A stretch of 64,000 bases of DNA from Ciona intestinalis. Lineage: Eukaryota; Chordata; Ascidiacea; Phlebobranchia; Cionidae. Made by a program: the position numbers and the translations under genes. Each line of letters starts with the position of its first letter. The stretch's first letter is position 1. Below, piece by piece: positions 26,204 to 37,400 of the stretch. The notes beneath the pieces are model-generated. The model saw only the letters and a list, made by a program, of their open reading frames with translations, did not search any database and had not been told where the DNA came from. The DNA lies in NCBI RefSeq assembly GCF_000224145.3, contig NC_020170.2:4666646-4730645 (forward strand). The letters are read 5' to 3'.

Positions 26204-26211
26204 ATATTGTT
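26204..26211. repeat. Left target-site duplication of the KDZ transposon
   Basis: ATATTGTT immediately outside the left inverted repeat. The identical word is at 34249-34256 immediately outside the right one. Eight to nine bases is the length expected for this superfamily, from memory. Confidence 0.8.
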
Positions 26212-26277
26212 GAGTGGGAGACCTGACATATTTGCGGCGCAGACGCCGCGCCGCTTTTCCTCAGGCGCCGCGCCGCT
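26212..26277 (+). repeat. Left terminal inverted repeat of KDZ transposon
   Basis: Starts GAGTGGGAGACCTGACATAT and ends in GGCGCCGCGCCGCT. Ungapped alignment to the reverse complement of 34183-34248 gives 53/66 matches, counted by eye. Confidence 0.85.
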
Positions 26278-26366
26278 TTTTTGTAGGCGCCGCGCCGCTT
26301 TTTTTTAGGCGCCGCGCCGCTTTTTTTAGGCGCCGCGCCGCCTTATTTCATGCGCCGCGCCGCTTT
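26226..26366. repeat. GC-rich subterminal tandem repeat (copy A)
   Basis: Six units of about 22 bases, each GGCGCCGCGCCGC followed by a T-run and a short spacer. It translates as an Arg/Ala-rich open frame that is not a gene. Likely transposase-binding subterminal repeats (inference). Confidence 0.8.
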
Positions 26367-26826
26367 TTGCACTCAATTACAAGGCGCTTAACGGGCTATA
26401 GCGTTATTTGAATAAGGTAAAAATTTGAAGAATATCAGAAGTATCTTTTAGTTTCAGAGACCTGACTATCTGTTTAGCCCTCCTTCAAATACCACACATT
26501 TTAGTTAAAAAAATTTTATTAAAAATTTTCTTCTTATCACTTCAGCAGAAGCCAGCAAAAAGTCAGCAAAATATCTGTCACAAATAAGAGTAAAACGTGA
26601 ACTTCTATTCCATACAGTAAATTAATTTGTTAAAATTTCTGTTTTAAAAGTATACAAAACATTACAACTCTTATAAACCCACCACAAATTTGTTCCTTAT
26701 TTTTCTTTGCATACAGGACAAAGCCAGATTGTATTCTGTCCACTTATATGGTTGTATTCCTTTTTTTTTAATGTTTAAACAATTACAGTGAAACCATCTA
26801 TGGCATGAGTCACATCCAATCTAAAA

Positions 26827-26876
26827 NNNNNNNNNNNNNNNNNNNNNNNNNNNNNNNNNNNNNNNNNNNNNNNNNN
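26827..26876. other. Assembly gap (50 N) within the duplicated transposon end
   Basis: Copy A of the transposon end stops exactly at this gap, a few bases after the acceptor of the PHD exon. Copy B continues through the same point at 27849 into the rest of the gene. Confidence 0.95.
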
Positions 26877-27191
26877 GTGTAAGCTCAAGGTGCCTACAGC
26901 GTATGATTAGCCCTTGTGAAAGAAATATGGACCGGTAATTATGGTTAAAAACAGCCCTGTTACCTTTAAATGCAGGATAATAAGTTTGTGTTGTTTCTTA
27001 CTAGAATTAACAAAAAGATAATGAGCAAAAGGCACAAAAATAAAACTGTAGGGTGTAACAAGAAGGACTAACGAGGAACAAGCTGTCACGCTTACTAAAT
27101 CAAGAACACAGAAGTAAGAAAAAAGAGTGGAATGCGCAACTGCCCAAGCTGTGATACATTCTTTTTTCTATTCGCGTGACCGCCAACTCCG

Positions 27192-27849
27192 GAGTGGGAG
27201 ACCTGACATATTTGCGGCGCAGACGTCGCGCCGCTTTTCCTCAGGCGCCGCGCCGCTTTTTTGTAGGCGCCGCGCCGCTTTTTTGTAGGCGCCGCGCCGC
27301 TTTTTTGTAGGCGCCGCGCCGCTTTTTTTTAGGCGCCGCGCCGCTTTTTTTAGGCGCCGCGCCGCCTTATTTCATGCGCCGCGCCGCTTTTTGCACTCAA
27401 TTACAAGGCGCTTAACGGGCTATAGCGTTATTTGAATATGGTAAAAATTTGAAGAATATCAGAAGTATCTTTTAGTTTCAGAGACCTGACTATCTGTTTA
27501 GCCCTCCTTCAAATACCACACATTTTAGTTAAAAAAATTTTATTAAAAATTTTCTTCTTATCACTTCAGCAGAAGCCAGCAAAAAGTCAGCAAAATATCT
27601 GTCACAAATAAGAGTAAAACGTGAACTTCTATTCCATACAGTAAATTAATTTGTTAAAATTTCTGTTTTAAAAGTATACAAAACATTACAACTCTTATAA
27701 ACCCACCACAAATTTGTTCCTTATTTTTCTTTGCATACAGGACAAAGCCAGATTGTATTCTGTGCACTTATATGGTTGTATTCCTTTTTTTTAATGTTTA
27801 AACAATTACAGTGAAACCATCTATGGCATGAGTCACATCCAATCTAAAA
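27192..27849 (-). repeat. Second copy of the transposon left end (copy B)
   Basis: Near-identical to 26212-26826 apart from scattered single-base changes and two extra 22-base units in the GC-rich array. It is not preceded by ATATTGTT; the preceding bases are CAACTCCG. The preceding 85 bases resemble 25706-25790. Confidence 0.85.
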
Positions 27850-30800
27850 CAAATCGCCCTTTTTAGATTCACATGCTATAATTTAGAAAAAAATGTTGTT
27901 ACCCATAAAGACGATTCGTTACATTTTCCACAAATGTTGCACACCTCTTCCAAGTTGTCTAAAATACAATGGAATGTAATAAAATTAGAATATTTTTGGC
28001 CTACATAAAAAGCATAGTGATCCATACCTGACACATTTAAAATTTGTTGTGCTATCTCCATTCTGGTTTGCAAAATGTTTGAAGCATCAAACCACACATT
28101 TTTTTTCATCTTTGTTCTGGAAGTCAATAAAGCTTCAGCGATCTAAAAAATAAATAACTGAGCAAATGGCGTCAATCCTTGTTTAAGCAGTCAATGTTTT
28201 GTTGCTCCTATATATTTAATCATACAACAATGAAATACAATTCCATATAAAACAGCAGTCAATTTTTAAATTGTATATAAGTCGCTAAAATGTACTTCTA
28301 ATATAAATAAAATGCTTACCTTAATAACAAAAATGCCACAACTGTGAGAATCAGTTTGTGTAGGATGAACTACAGTCACATTTCTCCACTGTGTTTCAGT
28401 TAGGTTTTTGTCACTCTCACAATTACGCATTTTAAGATAATTCCTGTAAAGGAGACAGTTTTTACAGTACATCAATTTGTTGCCAAATTCCACCTACCTG
28501 AACTTTGATGTGACGTCACAACATGTATGTCCAAATGGATCAATGACAGCAATTGTCATTGACTTCAAGTGAATGTACTAAAAAATTAAACGCTGTGAAA
28601 CTTAAATGTGGAGACCATTTGTGTTATTAGAGTATAATTCAGTACAAACATTACCAATCAGATTTAACACAATCATTATCAATAAATTTAAGTAATCCAT
28701 TTGGTTTCACAGATAATAAAATTTAACAAAGTAAATCACCAGTAAATTCCAATGAGATTGGTTCACATTAACCGCTCCCATAATTACGTCAAAGTTCGAA
28801 AAAGTCACCTGTTAAAAAATAATTTTACAAACATACAATTTAGCATAACTAAAGTGTAATAAATTTACTTACACTTTTCATTAAATGACGTTTTAACACT
28901 CTTTCCTTTTCGGTCAAAATACACCCAACCAAAAAAGAGTCCAGCACCAGTATATTTTTGTTTTGACTCATCATTTTTAAAGAAAAATTCATAACCTTTA
29001 GGACAAATAGTACAACAGTAAAATTTAAAAATAAATTATTAAACAAATATCACTATATATTCTTATGTAGCTGTAGAAGTTCCTTAAAAGTTATCCTATA
29101 CCTAATTGAAAAAGAGCAATATAAATGAACCTATTTACGCTTTAATATATATGATAATGTTTTAAGAACTTACTGAATCATCAAGCCACTTGGTGGACTG
29201 CAAAGTGCAAAATGACCGATGAAATAGCCTTACATTTCCATTCAATATTGTGGAAACCAATAGATCATGTGGTGCCATCTTCCACAATTCTTGAACCTGC
29301 ATTTGTTGTTGTTTTAATTTCTAAAAAATAGTTAAACACCTTACATACATCAGCTCTGGTCGGAGGCAGCTCATCATCAGACACATTGGTGAGTTTAGAA
29401 GGAGGCAGCTGATCAACAGACACACTGGTGAGTTTAGAAGGAGGCAGCTCATCAACAGACACACTGGTGAGTTTAGAAGGAGGCAGCTCATCATCAGACA
29501 CACTGGTGAGTTTAGAAGGAGGCAGCTCATCATCAGATACATTGGTGAGTTTAGAAGGAGGCAGCTCATCATCATACATCAGCTCTGGTCGGAGGCAGCT
29601 CATCATCAGACACATTGGTGAGTTTAGAAGGAGGCAGCTGATCAACAGACACACTGGTGAGTTTAGAAGGAGGCAGCTCATCAACAGACACACTGGTGAG
29701 TTTAGAAGGAGGCAGCTCATCATCAGACACACTGGTGAGTTTAGAAGGAGGCAGCTCATCATCAGACACATTGGTGAGTTTAGAAGGAGGCAGCTCATCA
29801 TCAGACACATTGGTGAGTTTAGAAGGAGGCAGCTCATCATCAGATGCAGTGGTGAGTTTAGAAGGAGGCTGCTCATCAACAGACACATTGGTGAGTTTAG
29901 AAGGAGGCAGCTCATCATCAGATGCAGTGGTGAGTTTAGAAGGAGGCTGCTCATCAACAGACACATTGGTGAGTTTAGAAGGAGGCAGCTCATCATTAGA
30001 TGCAGTGGTGGGTCTAGAAGGATGCAGCTCATCATCAGATGCAGGGTTTCGTCTGGATGGAGACAACTGGTCATCACAGTTGGAAGAGTTATTGCATGGC
30101 ACAATTGGAAAAAATGATGTAATCTTTGACTTCTTTTTCTGAAATTGTAATAATGACCTTGATTTCATGTTTTAGATAGATTATACCAAGAATATTATAA
30201 ACGTACCAGGGGAAGACAGTCACTTTCACTAGGACCACCAGCTCGTTTTATTTTAAGAAGCTGACGTTCTAGAAAAAAAATACAATTTTTAAACAATTGC
30301 AAACAGTATGATCAAAATATATAAATACCAACTTTGAAACACAGGAGTTCCAATACCCAGAACATTTCGTTCAATTGCGGCATCAAATAACTTTTTGGTG
30401 TTCTTGATAAACTTTTGGTTGCAATGCATATTTTGCATATGTAATGCTAGTCTTGTAATATACATAAAGTTAACAAACTTCATTGGGTATAGAAAAGACC
30501 TGTATCAATGGAAAATTGTAAAAACACTGCAGAAAAATGCAATATTCGGTTACCTGTCTTTTGACATTTGGGCATTGGTTTGTTCGGCAATGCTTGAGTT
30601 CACTAAACTTAAATTTTTGGCCAAAGCTAGACTTCTAAAAGTCTTTTCGGGGCATTTCTTTTTTGATCTCATATGAAATCGATCAATCAGCGAGTAGAAT
30701 TGAGCATTACTTTGTAGATTGATTTCAACTGGTTTTAATTGACCCTCTTTTTCTCTTTGCAAATTTTCCTCTGACCATTCAAACAACATGCCTTTGTGTG

Positions 30801-33800
30801 GTTTAAACATACCCGTTTTCCTGTTTTCCCCATGGTGTGCTACCTATATAGTTTGAGGTGTGTTTAATGAACCACAATAACCAAGTTAAATATGGTTTAA
30901 ATTACCTGAGAGGCCACATCACTGATAAATACAATGGGTTGTTGCTTTAATGAAAGCAACCCATCAACAAAATCTCGAGCACTTTCTTGTCGAAGTAAAG
31001 TTTTAAAATAATAACAAATGCCATGAGGGCAACGGAAATGCAAGACTCCTCCTAATAAATAAAAATATTTTTTACCCCAAAATATTATTTTAAAAATATA
31101 TTACCTCCACACTTTTTGATTCTTTTGAAAAATTTTGGGTAGATATCTTTAAAAAGAACCATTTCATTTAATCTGTTGTATAGGACTTCAACAGAACCCT
31201 TGGAACATATTCCAATTTCATCACATAAATTCTGTAGTGATTGCTGTAAGAATGTATATTTATATAGGTATTTTATATTTATTTTATACTTAAAGAAGTC
31301 AAAAAAATAGTTACAGGTTCTTTTTTGTGTAGTGCATCCAAAATTTGTTCTTGTGAGATTGACTTATCATTACTTTGTTTTACAGATTTGGGGTGGTTGA
31401 TAATTTTACACTTTAAGAATTCTGTATTATAAAGCATATTGCTCTTGCGGGAATTCTTTCCAATCCAAGGACTGATTGAACTGTAGGTAATTTTTACAGC
31501 CCAAGGATTTTTCGTACTTTCTGCATAAAGTTAAATGACTATATTATTAAAACTGGTAAATATATGATTAAAATTGTAAAACAATTTATTAAATTTCCTC
31601 TTACCACAAAATCCTCTGCCAATAATTTCTTTCCTATAGTTTCCCCACAAATCTTCACATTCTACTGTTTCTTTATCCACATCTTCCTCAACAACCGCAT
31701 CCACTGTAAAAGAGTCAATTTAGCCAATTAAAAATTGGTACTTTATAAATACACCAGAATATATTATACCTGGACGTTTACAACAATTTGCCCAGTTTCC
31801 ATCAGCTATTAAAATTTTCGGAGAATGACCACATTTCAAGCAATTAAAATCGTAAGAAAAGTCTTTAAGGGCACAAAAATGATAAAATCCATTTCGCAAG
31901 TGAGAAATAGGCAGAGTTTCTGAGTTCTCAAACAGAATTTTAATTGTAGTTTCAACATCAACATGGCTCTACAAGCGGAGTATTACTTAATAGCATTAAT
32001 GTATGTAACCATTTAATCAAGTTACCTCAATCCCTTTTAAGAGTTTTAAACATAAACATATTGAAAGAATAATTTGATTATTGTAGTTGTGGAATCCAGA
32101 TTTATAATTTTGAAACCGTGTAATGCATTTACAGCTACGACAAAGTTTGGTTATCATAGTTGTTCCTGAAAAAATAAACTTTATAATAATACCCATCATA
32201 CCCAGCAATTGTTTTGAATTTTGATAAGTTACCTTTCCATATTTTGTTGATACCATAAACTGTACAATTTAGCTTCTTAAAAATTTCCAAATCACTTGAA
32301 CAAAATGGACAAACAGTTTCATCCGGAACCAGTACTGACAAAGGAGGATCTTCTGTTAGATATTCTTGCGGTATAACTTCAGGGATAATTTTTGATTCCA
32401 ACAAGTAGGTCATTTCCTTTTCTTGTGATGCAGTTGGTTCATTTTTGCTAAAAATAAAATAATAAGCTTTATAGTTTAAAGCTAAAGATTAAAATTGTAT
32501 AGTACATTGTATTTATTTTGTATGTCTGAAAGCCTTTCTGAAGTTTATGCAGCTGATTTACAAAATTATTAATTTTAATGTGTACCTTAGCATTTCCTGA
32601 TATAAAATATCTTTATTATTTTGAAAAGCCAGCCATTTCGCAATACTCTCATGCAAACAAGTGCTGGTTCCGCTTGCTCTAGGGCACTGACAGCTCCATG
32701 TCCCTGTCTCAGTGTCATGCATTACCCTGATCCTCAACCACTTGTCTACATATATTTCTTCATTTGTATAGACTGAGTAATATGAAAACCTTGCGTGGTA
32801 CCCCAGAACTTCAAAGTTTGCTTGCACCACTATAGGGATTCCCATTTCTACACAAGTTTCCTGTAGTTCAAGTATTGTACTGTAAGTTTTCTCTGATACA
32901 ATACCAATTTGTTTCATCTGATTGAGAAATTCTGTATGTAGTACTATTGCTGGCTCAAAGTATGCATATTTGATGCTCTCAATGTGTGGGCACTCCAAAC
33001 CTGGATTTGTTTGCCTGGCTGTTGTTAATAAAACTTCACAATCTGAATTGCTGCACTTAGATATAAAATTTTGACAATGTTTTTGCACATGAATTGGAGT
33101 TAAAATGCCTCCACTTGTACAGCCAACCATATATATCCCTTGTGTTTTGTCAACTGTAAGGCATGGGTGTTTAATTTGAGGAATGCCATGGCTGTTTTCT
33201 CCATGGCGTCTTAATGAACAGAGGTTTTTAAACTTTGATGAGCAGTGGACACATTGAAACCTCTGTTCAGCTTCTGTTAAACAGTAATTTAATGTACACT
33301 ATTGTTTTACAGTTAAATTCAATAGTGTTAAAAGCTAGTTTTGTTATGATTTTACTAAATATCCAATTCTTTTTTAAACTGAAGTGTTATATCATATCAT
33401 AAATCATGGCATGTGCACACATGTAAAGTATAAAATTTATGTTTGGTTGTTACTTGTATCAGAAGAAATGTCTTGCTTGTTTGAAACTGTTGCTGGTTCT
33501 TTATTCAATTCTGCCCTTTTTTCTGAAAAGAACTAAACTTTTAGCAACTTCTTTGGTATAAATCTTCCTAGTTACCTGCACTTTCTAAGACTGGAAGCTT
33601 TTGATGGTTTTTTAAATGGGACAAAAATGATTGTTTTCTTCCATATACTTTTAAACAAATTACACAATGGTAATGGTTTCTGTTGATTTCAGACAAGCTT
33701 GTTCTTGTAAAACAGGTTTTTCGGCATGGAAACAGGCGAACTGCAAATACAGTTAATAAACATAGCATTTAATTCAGTTACAAAACTAGTACAAAATCAA

Positions 33801-34034
33801 ACCTCTTTTAGCTTCAATTTGAAAAGGCAATGAATATTTATAGTGTTGTTCAAAATGCCGCTTTCCTTCTTCATAGGTCATTCCAGATTTTGTACAATGT
33901 GTACAGTCGTTATTGAGATTATGAATCTGAAGTGTTGAGAACACTTCCTCAAATGAATCTCCAACGTAGTAGTGAGCAGTCATTTTTTTCGGTAAGATTA
34001 AAATCAAAAGCTTCAGACTTAAACCATTAACCAA
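27721..34034 (-). CDS. KDZ transposase with SAP, SWIM-like, Ulp1 protease and PHD domains
   Basis: Twenty-two exons (minus): 34034-33803, 33740-33576, 33273-32586, 32447-32233, 32165-32026, 31968-31770, 31703-31605, 31520-31315, 31243-31105, 31051-30906, 30843-30554, 30499-30333, 30268-30207, 30138-29578, 29296-29174, 28995-28873, 28808-28740, 28577-28498, 28443-28320, 28142-28028, 27958-27903, 27843-27721. They sum to 4122 bases, 1373 residues, one frame. Order: three C2H2-like fingers (YHCVICLKVYGRKQSFLSHL, FQCVHCSSKFKNLCSLRRH); SWIM-like CQCPRASGTSTCLH; CPFC; CxC cluster CRSCKC; FNCLKCGHSPKILIADG; SAP (LQNLCDEIGICSKGSVEVL); KDZ core CPHGICYYFKTLLRQES, VFISDVA, LIDRFH, SIAEQTNA, whose Asp, Asp and Glu are the likely catalytic acids; 13-residue repeat linker; Ulp1/C48 protease with His in NQSHWNLL, Asp in VIDPFG, Gln and Cys in PTQTDSHSCG; PHD finger CNICGKCNESSLW / IGCDSCHRWFHCNCL / WLCPVC. 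The KDZ assignment is from remembered motifs. First Met is uncertain (34034 or 33983). Confidence 0.85.
29344..29801. repeat. Recent 229-bp tandem duplication inside the transposase gene
   Basis: 29344-29572 and 29573-29801 differ at one base by eye (T/C at the ACATTGG unit). 229 is not a multiple of three, so reading straight through breaks the frame. The duplicated block includes the exon's splice donor: GTATGT in the outer copy and GTATGA in the inner copy. Confidence 0.9.
29350..30060 (-). repeat. 39-bp coding minisatellite (13-residue repeat)
   Basis: On the minus strand the units read S(D/V/N)DELPPSKLT(N/S)V. Twelve are in frame in exon 30138-29578, with a more diverged unit at its start; five more lie in the duplicated copy. 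Each unit has an acidic SDDE, which fits a casein kinase 2 site. The mirror frames on the other strand give long but meaningless open frames. Confidence 0.9.
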
Positions 34035-34129
34035 CTAATCAATACTATGCTAGTTTAATGGGACATCATTTTAGCAAAAGTTGTTTAAGGTAAAGTCCCT
34101 AACGGGAAAATAAGGCGCCGCATCATACT

Positions 34130-34248
34130 ATCTCTATGTTGCGGCGCACACTAGATGGCGTTTTTTGCGGCGCCGCAGTTTCAGCGGCGCGGCGCCTGAG
34201 CAAATGCGGCGCGGCGCTGGCGCCGCCACTAAGTTAGTTCTCCTATTG
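34130..34248. repeat. GC-rich right subterminal region and terminal inverted repeat
   Basis: 34183-34248 is the right inverted repeat, ending CTAAGTTAGTTCTCCTATTG. Inside it lie further GCGGCGCC words (34130-34182), mirroring the left array but not in regular tandem. Confidence 0.8.
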
Positions 34249-34256
34249 ATATTGTT
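34249..34256. repeat. Right target-site duplication of the KDZ transposon
   Basis: ATATTGTT, identical to 26204-26211 and in exact register with the terminal inverted-repeat alignment. Confidence 0.8.
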
Positions 34257-34457
34257 ATGGCTATTTTTAAGATAAACGGATAGAATACCGTTAATTGGCC
34301 AACGTAAGAACTTGCTTAGTTATAAAGTATTTCATTTAGACCAACAACACACATATTTTCAATAGTAATCGTACGTGTTTAGCTATTCGTTTGTACTTGT
34401 CTTTATAAACAAAAATAGCAGCAAAAACACCACAGCGTTTTTGTTTTCTGGGTTAAC

Positions 34458-37400
34458 ATGTCTTCGTCGGTTGAGGAGTCGGACTTGCCGGAGGAAGAAG
34501 TATTTGAAATAACTGATTTCACGAATGCTACTGACTGGGAGCTTTTTATATCTAAAATAGAGGAAGTTATTGGGGAATGGCATTTGAACAGTTATACAAG
34601 AACCACCCCTTTGTGTGCTATAACGAATGAAATGAGAAATGGAACTTGGGAAACTAGAACTGCTGATATAAGGTATAATATCTTCTGATATTTGATATTA
34701 GATCATTTGATATGTAATAATACAAATTTAGGACCACAAATGCCACTATTAGATTTTACAGCAGTTGCTCCATCCTAGTGGTTAATGGGTTGTCTAAATT
34801 GTCAGCCATACATGGAACACTAATCACCCACAAAGTTACATACATGGTAATTCGCGGCACATTGTCTGTAAAATAACACCTGTTTTATAACGACTATTAT
34901 TACCCACTACAACAGAATAAATCAAGTTACACATACTAACATACACACATTCAGTATCCCAATCTTACACAATATTTCCCAGTTTCACAGGCGTGCCATT
35001 CACTCTCACTTATCATCAACTTAAAGAAGTGGAGCATGAACATGAAGATCTTTTCCAGGAGGAGCCAGAAGAGGATGGTGTAGATTTTCCTGCGTACTCC
35101 GATGACATGATGAATCTCAACACAGATTTTCCACCTCGTGCTCACTGCCTGGCAAGGTAAGGTCCTATGCTTATTGGTTGTCTAAATTGTCACCCATCAA
35201 TTGAAAAAAATGAAAATATCACACAAAATAATGACAAAATAAAATATACATAAATAAACAAGTCTACACTGAATTTTTTTGAAGTGTATATATCAACATT
35301 GGGACCAGATTTGTTTCATAGAGATGGGTCTAACCCTCCCCTGCATTCTAATTATCTTCATGTTCATAATAGAATTCCTTGCACAGAATATGCCTGGCAG
35401 CTACAGTATATACATCATAGTAACTTCCACAAACACAGGTGGTATGGGCTTCGTTCTTTCTTGGTTCTATCCCCACCTAGTGGTAGTGAAAGCAATCTGA
35501 GCGAGTCAAAATGTAATCTACTCCGTAGTTCTGCAGCTGTTGCATTAAACAACTCTTCTTGTCATGTTCCCTTCTTTGTTCAAATACTAGAAAGCTGGAG
35601 GCGCGTGTTTTCAGGTAGAACAGAATTTTAATTGAATACTTATAAAGTTAATGGATATATTGTTTTTAATTTTGCACAAAATCTTGAGTGATATTGCTAA
35701 AACTACAGGTACATTCATTTTTGTATGCTTTATAAGGGTATTTAACATTGGAAGTCATTATAATGGTTCCGCTCACAAAGTTGTTATTCTTATTCGAGGT
35801 TCATTTTTAAATATACATTACCATTGTGTCCCTAATTTTAACACACATGATTAATGTGACAGTTTTATGATGAAAGATAAATCAACAAACAAACAATAAT
35901 ACACCATTCCAAGTAAGCATCCCATAATATTATTCTAACCTTGCAGGTCACGCTTATTCTGTTGGAGTCCAGACACAATTTGAGATGGTACACCTTAAGC
36001 ACTGCCCTCAACAATACAGGAACATATCTGGTTTATTACACGTCTTCAAAACAAAAATTGGATCCCCGTCCTTACCTATGGGTCGGTGCTGGGTCTCAAC
36101 TAGGTTTACGTATGTATTAAATGATTGGGGCGACAAAGGAAAATGGCCGCTAAAGCTACAAGACCCTCAAGAAGTGGCGATGAATTTTGCAACGCTAATG
36201 TCAGGATCATTAGATGAGCCCGTTATGGAACTACAGTTGGCAGCAATGTGGCCCAACTTAACCAGTGATTTAATAATGGACAACGACGTGCATACTCATT
36301 TCAATGCACTTGCTGCACCAGTGTGGGCTGTCAGGCTACGGTATTCAGACGATTTACCGTGTTTGTTAACTTATTATTTATACGAGTTTATGAAAGGTGC
36401 TGACAGAAAAGAGTCGCTATCAGACCTCCTGAGCTTTGAAAACCACTCAGAGCAAGAACCAGACATGGGATTAGCTCTAGGGAGGATCACCGAGCCAGCT
36501 GCATCTTCTATGATCCCTATTGTATCTTCCAGACTCGCATCAGGAATCTCAAAAGCAGTTTCTGACCCACAAGGTCTTCTGCGGCGAAGTGCTCACTCTT
36601 TAACTCAAATGGGAGCGAGTCAGAGTGATAACAAGATGCCTGAAGCCACGCTAAAAGCAATTCGAGAATTCCTATTTAGATCCTTAGAAAAGGAACCATC
36701 CAAATCTGCATATGATTTGAGCCACCAGCTTAAAGCAGCACCACTACAAAGTTTCACACACAAGTTCGCTACATGTGCTATGGTGGTGAACCTCTGCCAC
36801 GGAGGTATACACGGCATTGCTCATCTTTGGCACGTCATTGTCACTGAACTCCGGACTCTTTGGGATGCGGGGAAACTGATCCCAGGTATTGGGATGAATG
36901 TTCCGGACCTACGGACTTGTCTTCTTCATCAAAAATTCCAGATGCTCAACTGTTGCGTCAACCATAAAACAATTCGTGAACAAAAACGAAAATCTGCAAG
37001 CGAGATAAAAGAAGATAACCAAATCCCAACCGAAAATGTGTCAGAAGACTCAAATATTCCTTCAGTGTTTGAAAACAAAGTTGTTTCAGAAGATATGGAA
37101 CAAATAGAAGAGAATGTGGAAAAATCTGATGAAAATGAAAGTCAAAATTTGAAAAATGAGAGCAAGAATGTTGAAACTCGTTTCACCATGTCTGCATCCG
37201 ATGATTCTGATGATGAGTTTTATGAATGTGAGAGTGATGTGGACTTGGAGGAGGTGGAGGATGTGGAAGAAAAAGAAGATGTTTCAGAAGCTCAACCAGA
37301 ATCTTCATTTAATGATGGGCAGGTCCCTACTTCTTCGGAGACGGATGAAAAAAAGGAAGAAGTTTCTATGCCTCAGAGAGATAAAGATGAGCAAAACGAT

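Larger units (their letters stand above)
26212..34248 (-). mobile_element. KDZ-superfamily DNA transposon, apparently complete, coding strand minus
   Basis: Boundaries come from the 8-bp duplication ATATTGTT at both flanks and the 66-base terminal inverted repeats 26212-26277 and 34183-34248, which match at 53 of 66 positions without gaps. Both ends carry GC-rich subterminal arrays built on GGCGCCGCGCCGC, sharply unlike the AT-rich surroundings. Inside is one minus-strand gene (27721-34034) for a multidomain transposase. The left end appears twice (26212-26826 and 27192-27849), separated by a 50-N gap and about 315 bases of other sequence. Without that duplication the element is about 7.1 kb. 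It lies between the CCP-protein gene and RAB3GAP1. Confidence 0.85.

Noticed and set aside
26214..26411. Plus-strand Arg/Ala-rich open frame over the GC-rich array
   Set aside because: Produced by the GGCGCCGCGCCGC repeats of the transposon end; no domain and no splice context.
29265..30104. 279-codon minus-strand frame rich in MSCLLLNSP
   Set aside because: An out-of-phase frame of the same minisatellite; its last 80 codons coincide with intron and true-exon sequence only by the duplication shift.
29428..30117. Long plus-strand open frames (229 and 161 codons) of GGSSSSD and RRQLI repeats
   Set aside because: Mirror frames of the minus-strand 39-bp coding minisatellite. A repeat whose unit is a multiple of three stays open in several frames.
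35284..35631. 115-codon frame that would extend the third RAB3GAP1 exon upstream
   Set aside because: The family has nothing like the extra residues, and a good acceptor at 35438 gives the conserved RWYGLR join, so this is read-through into the intron.
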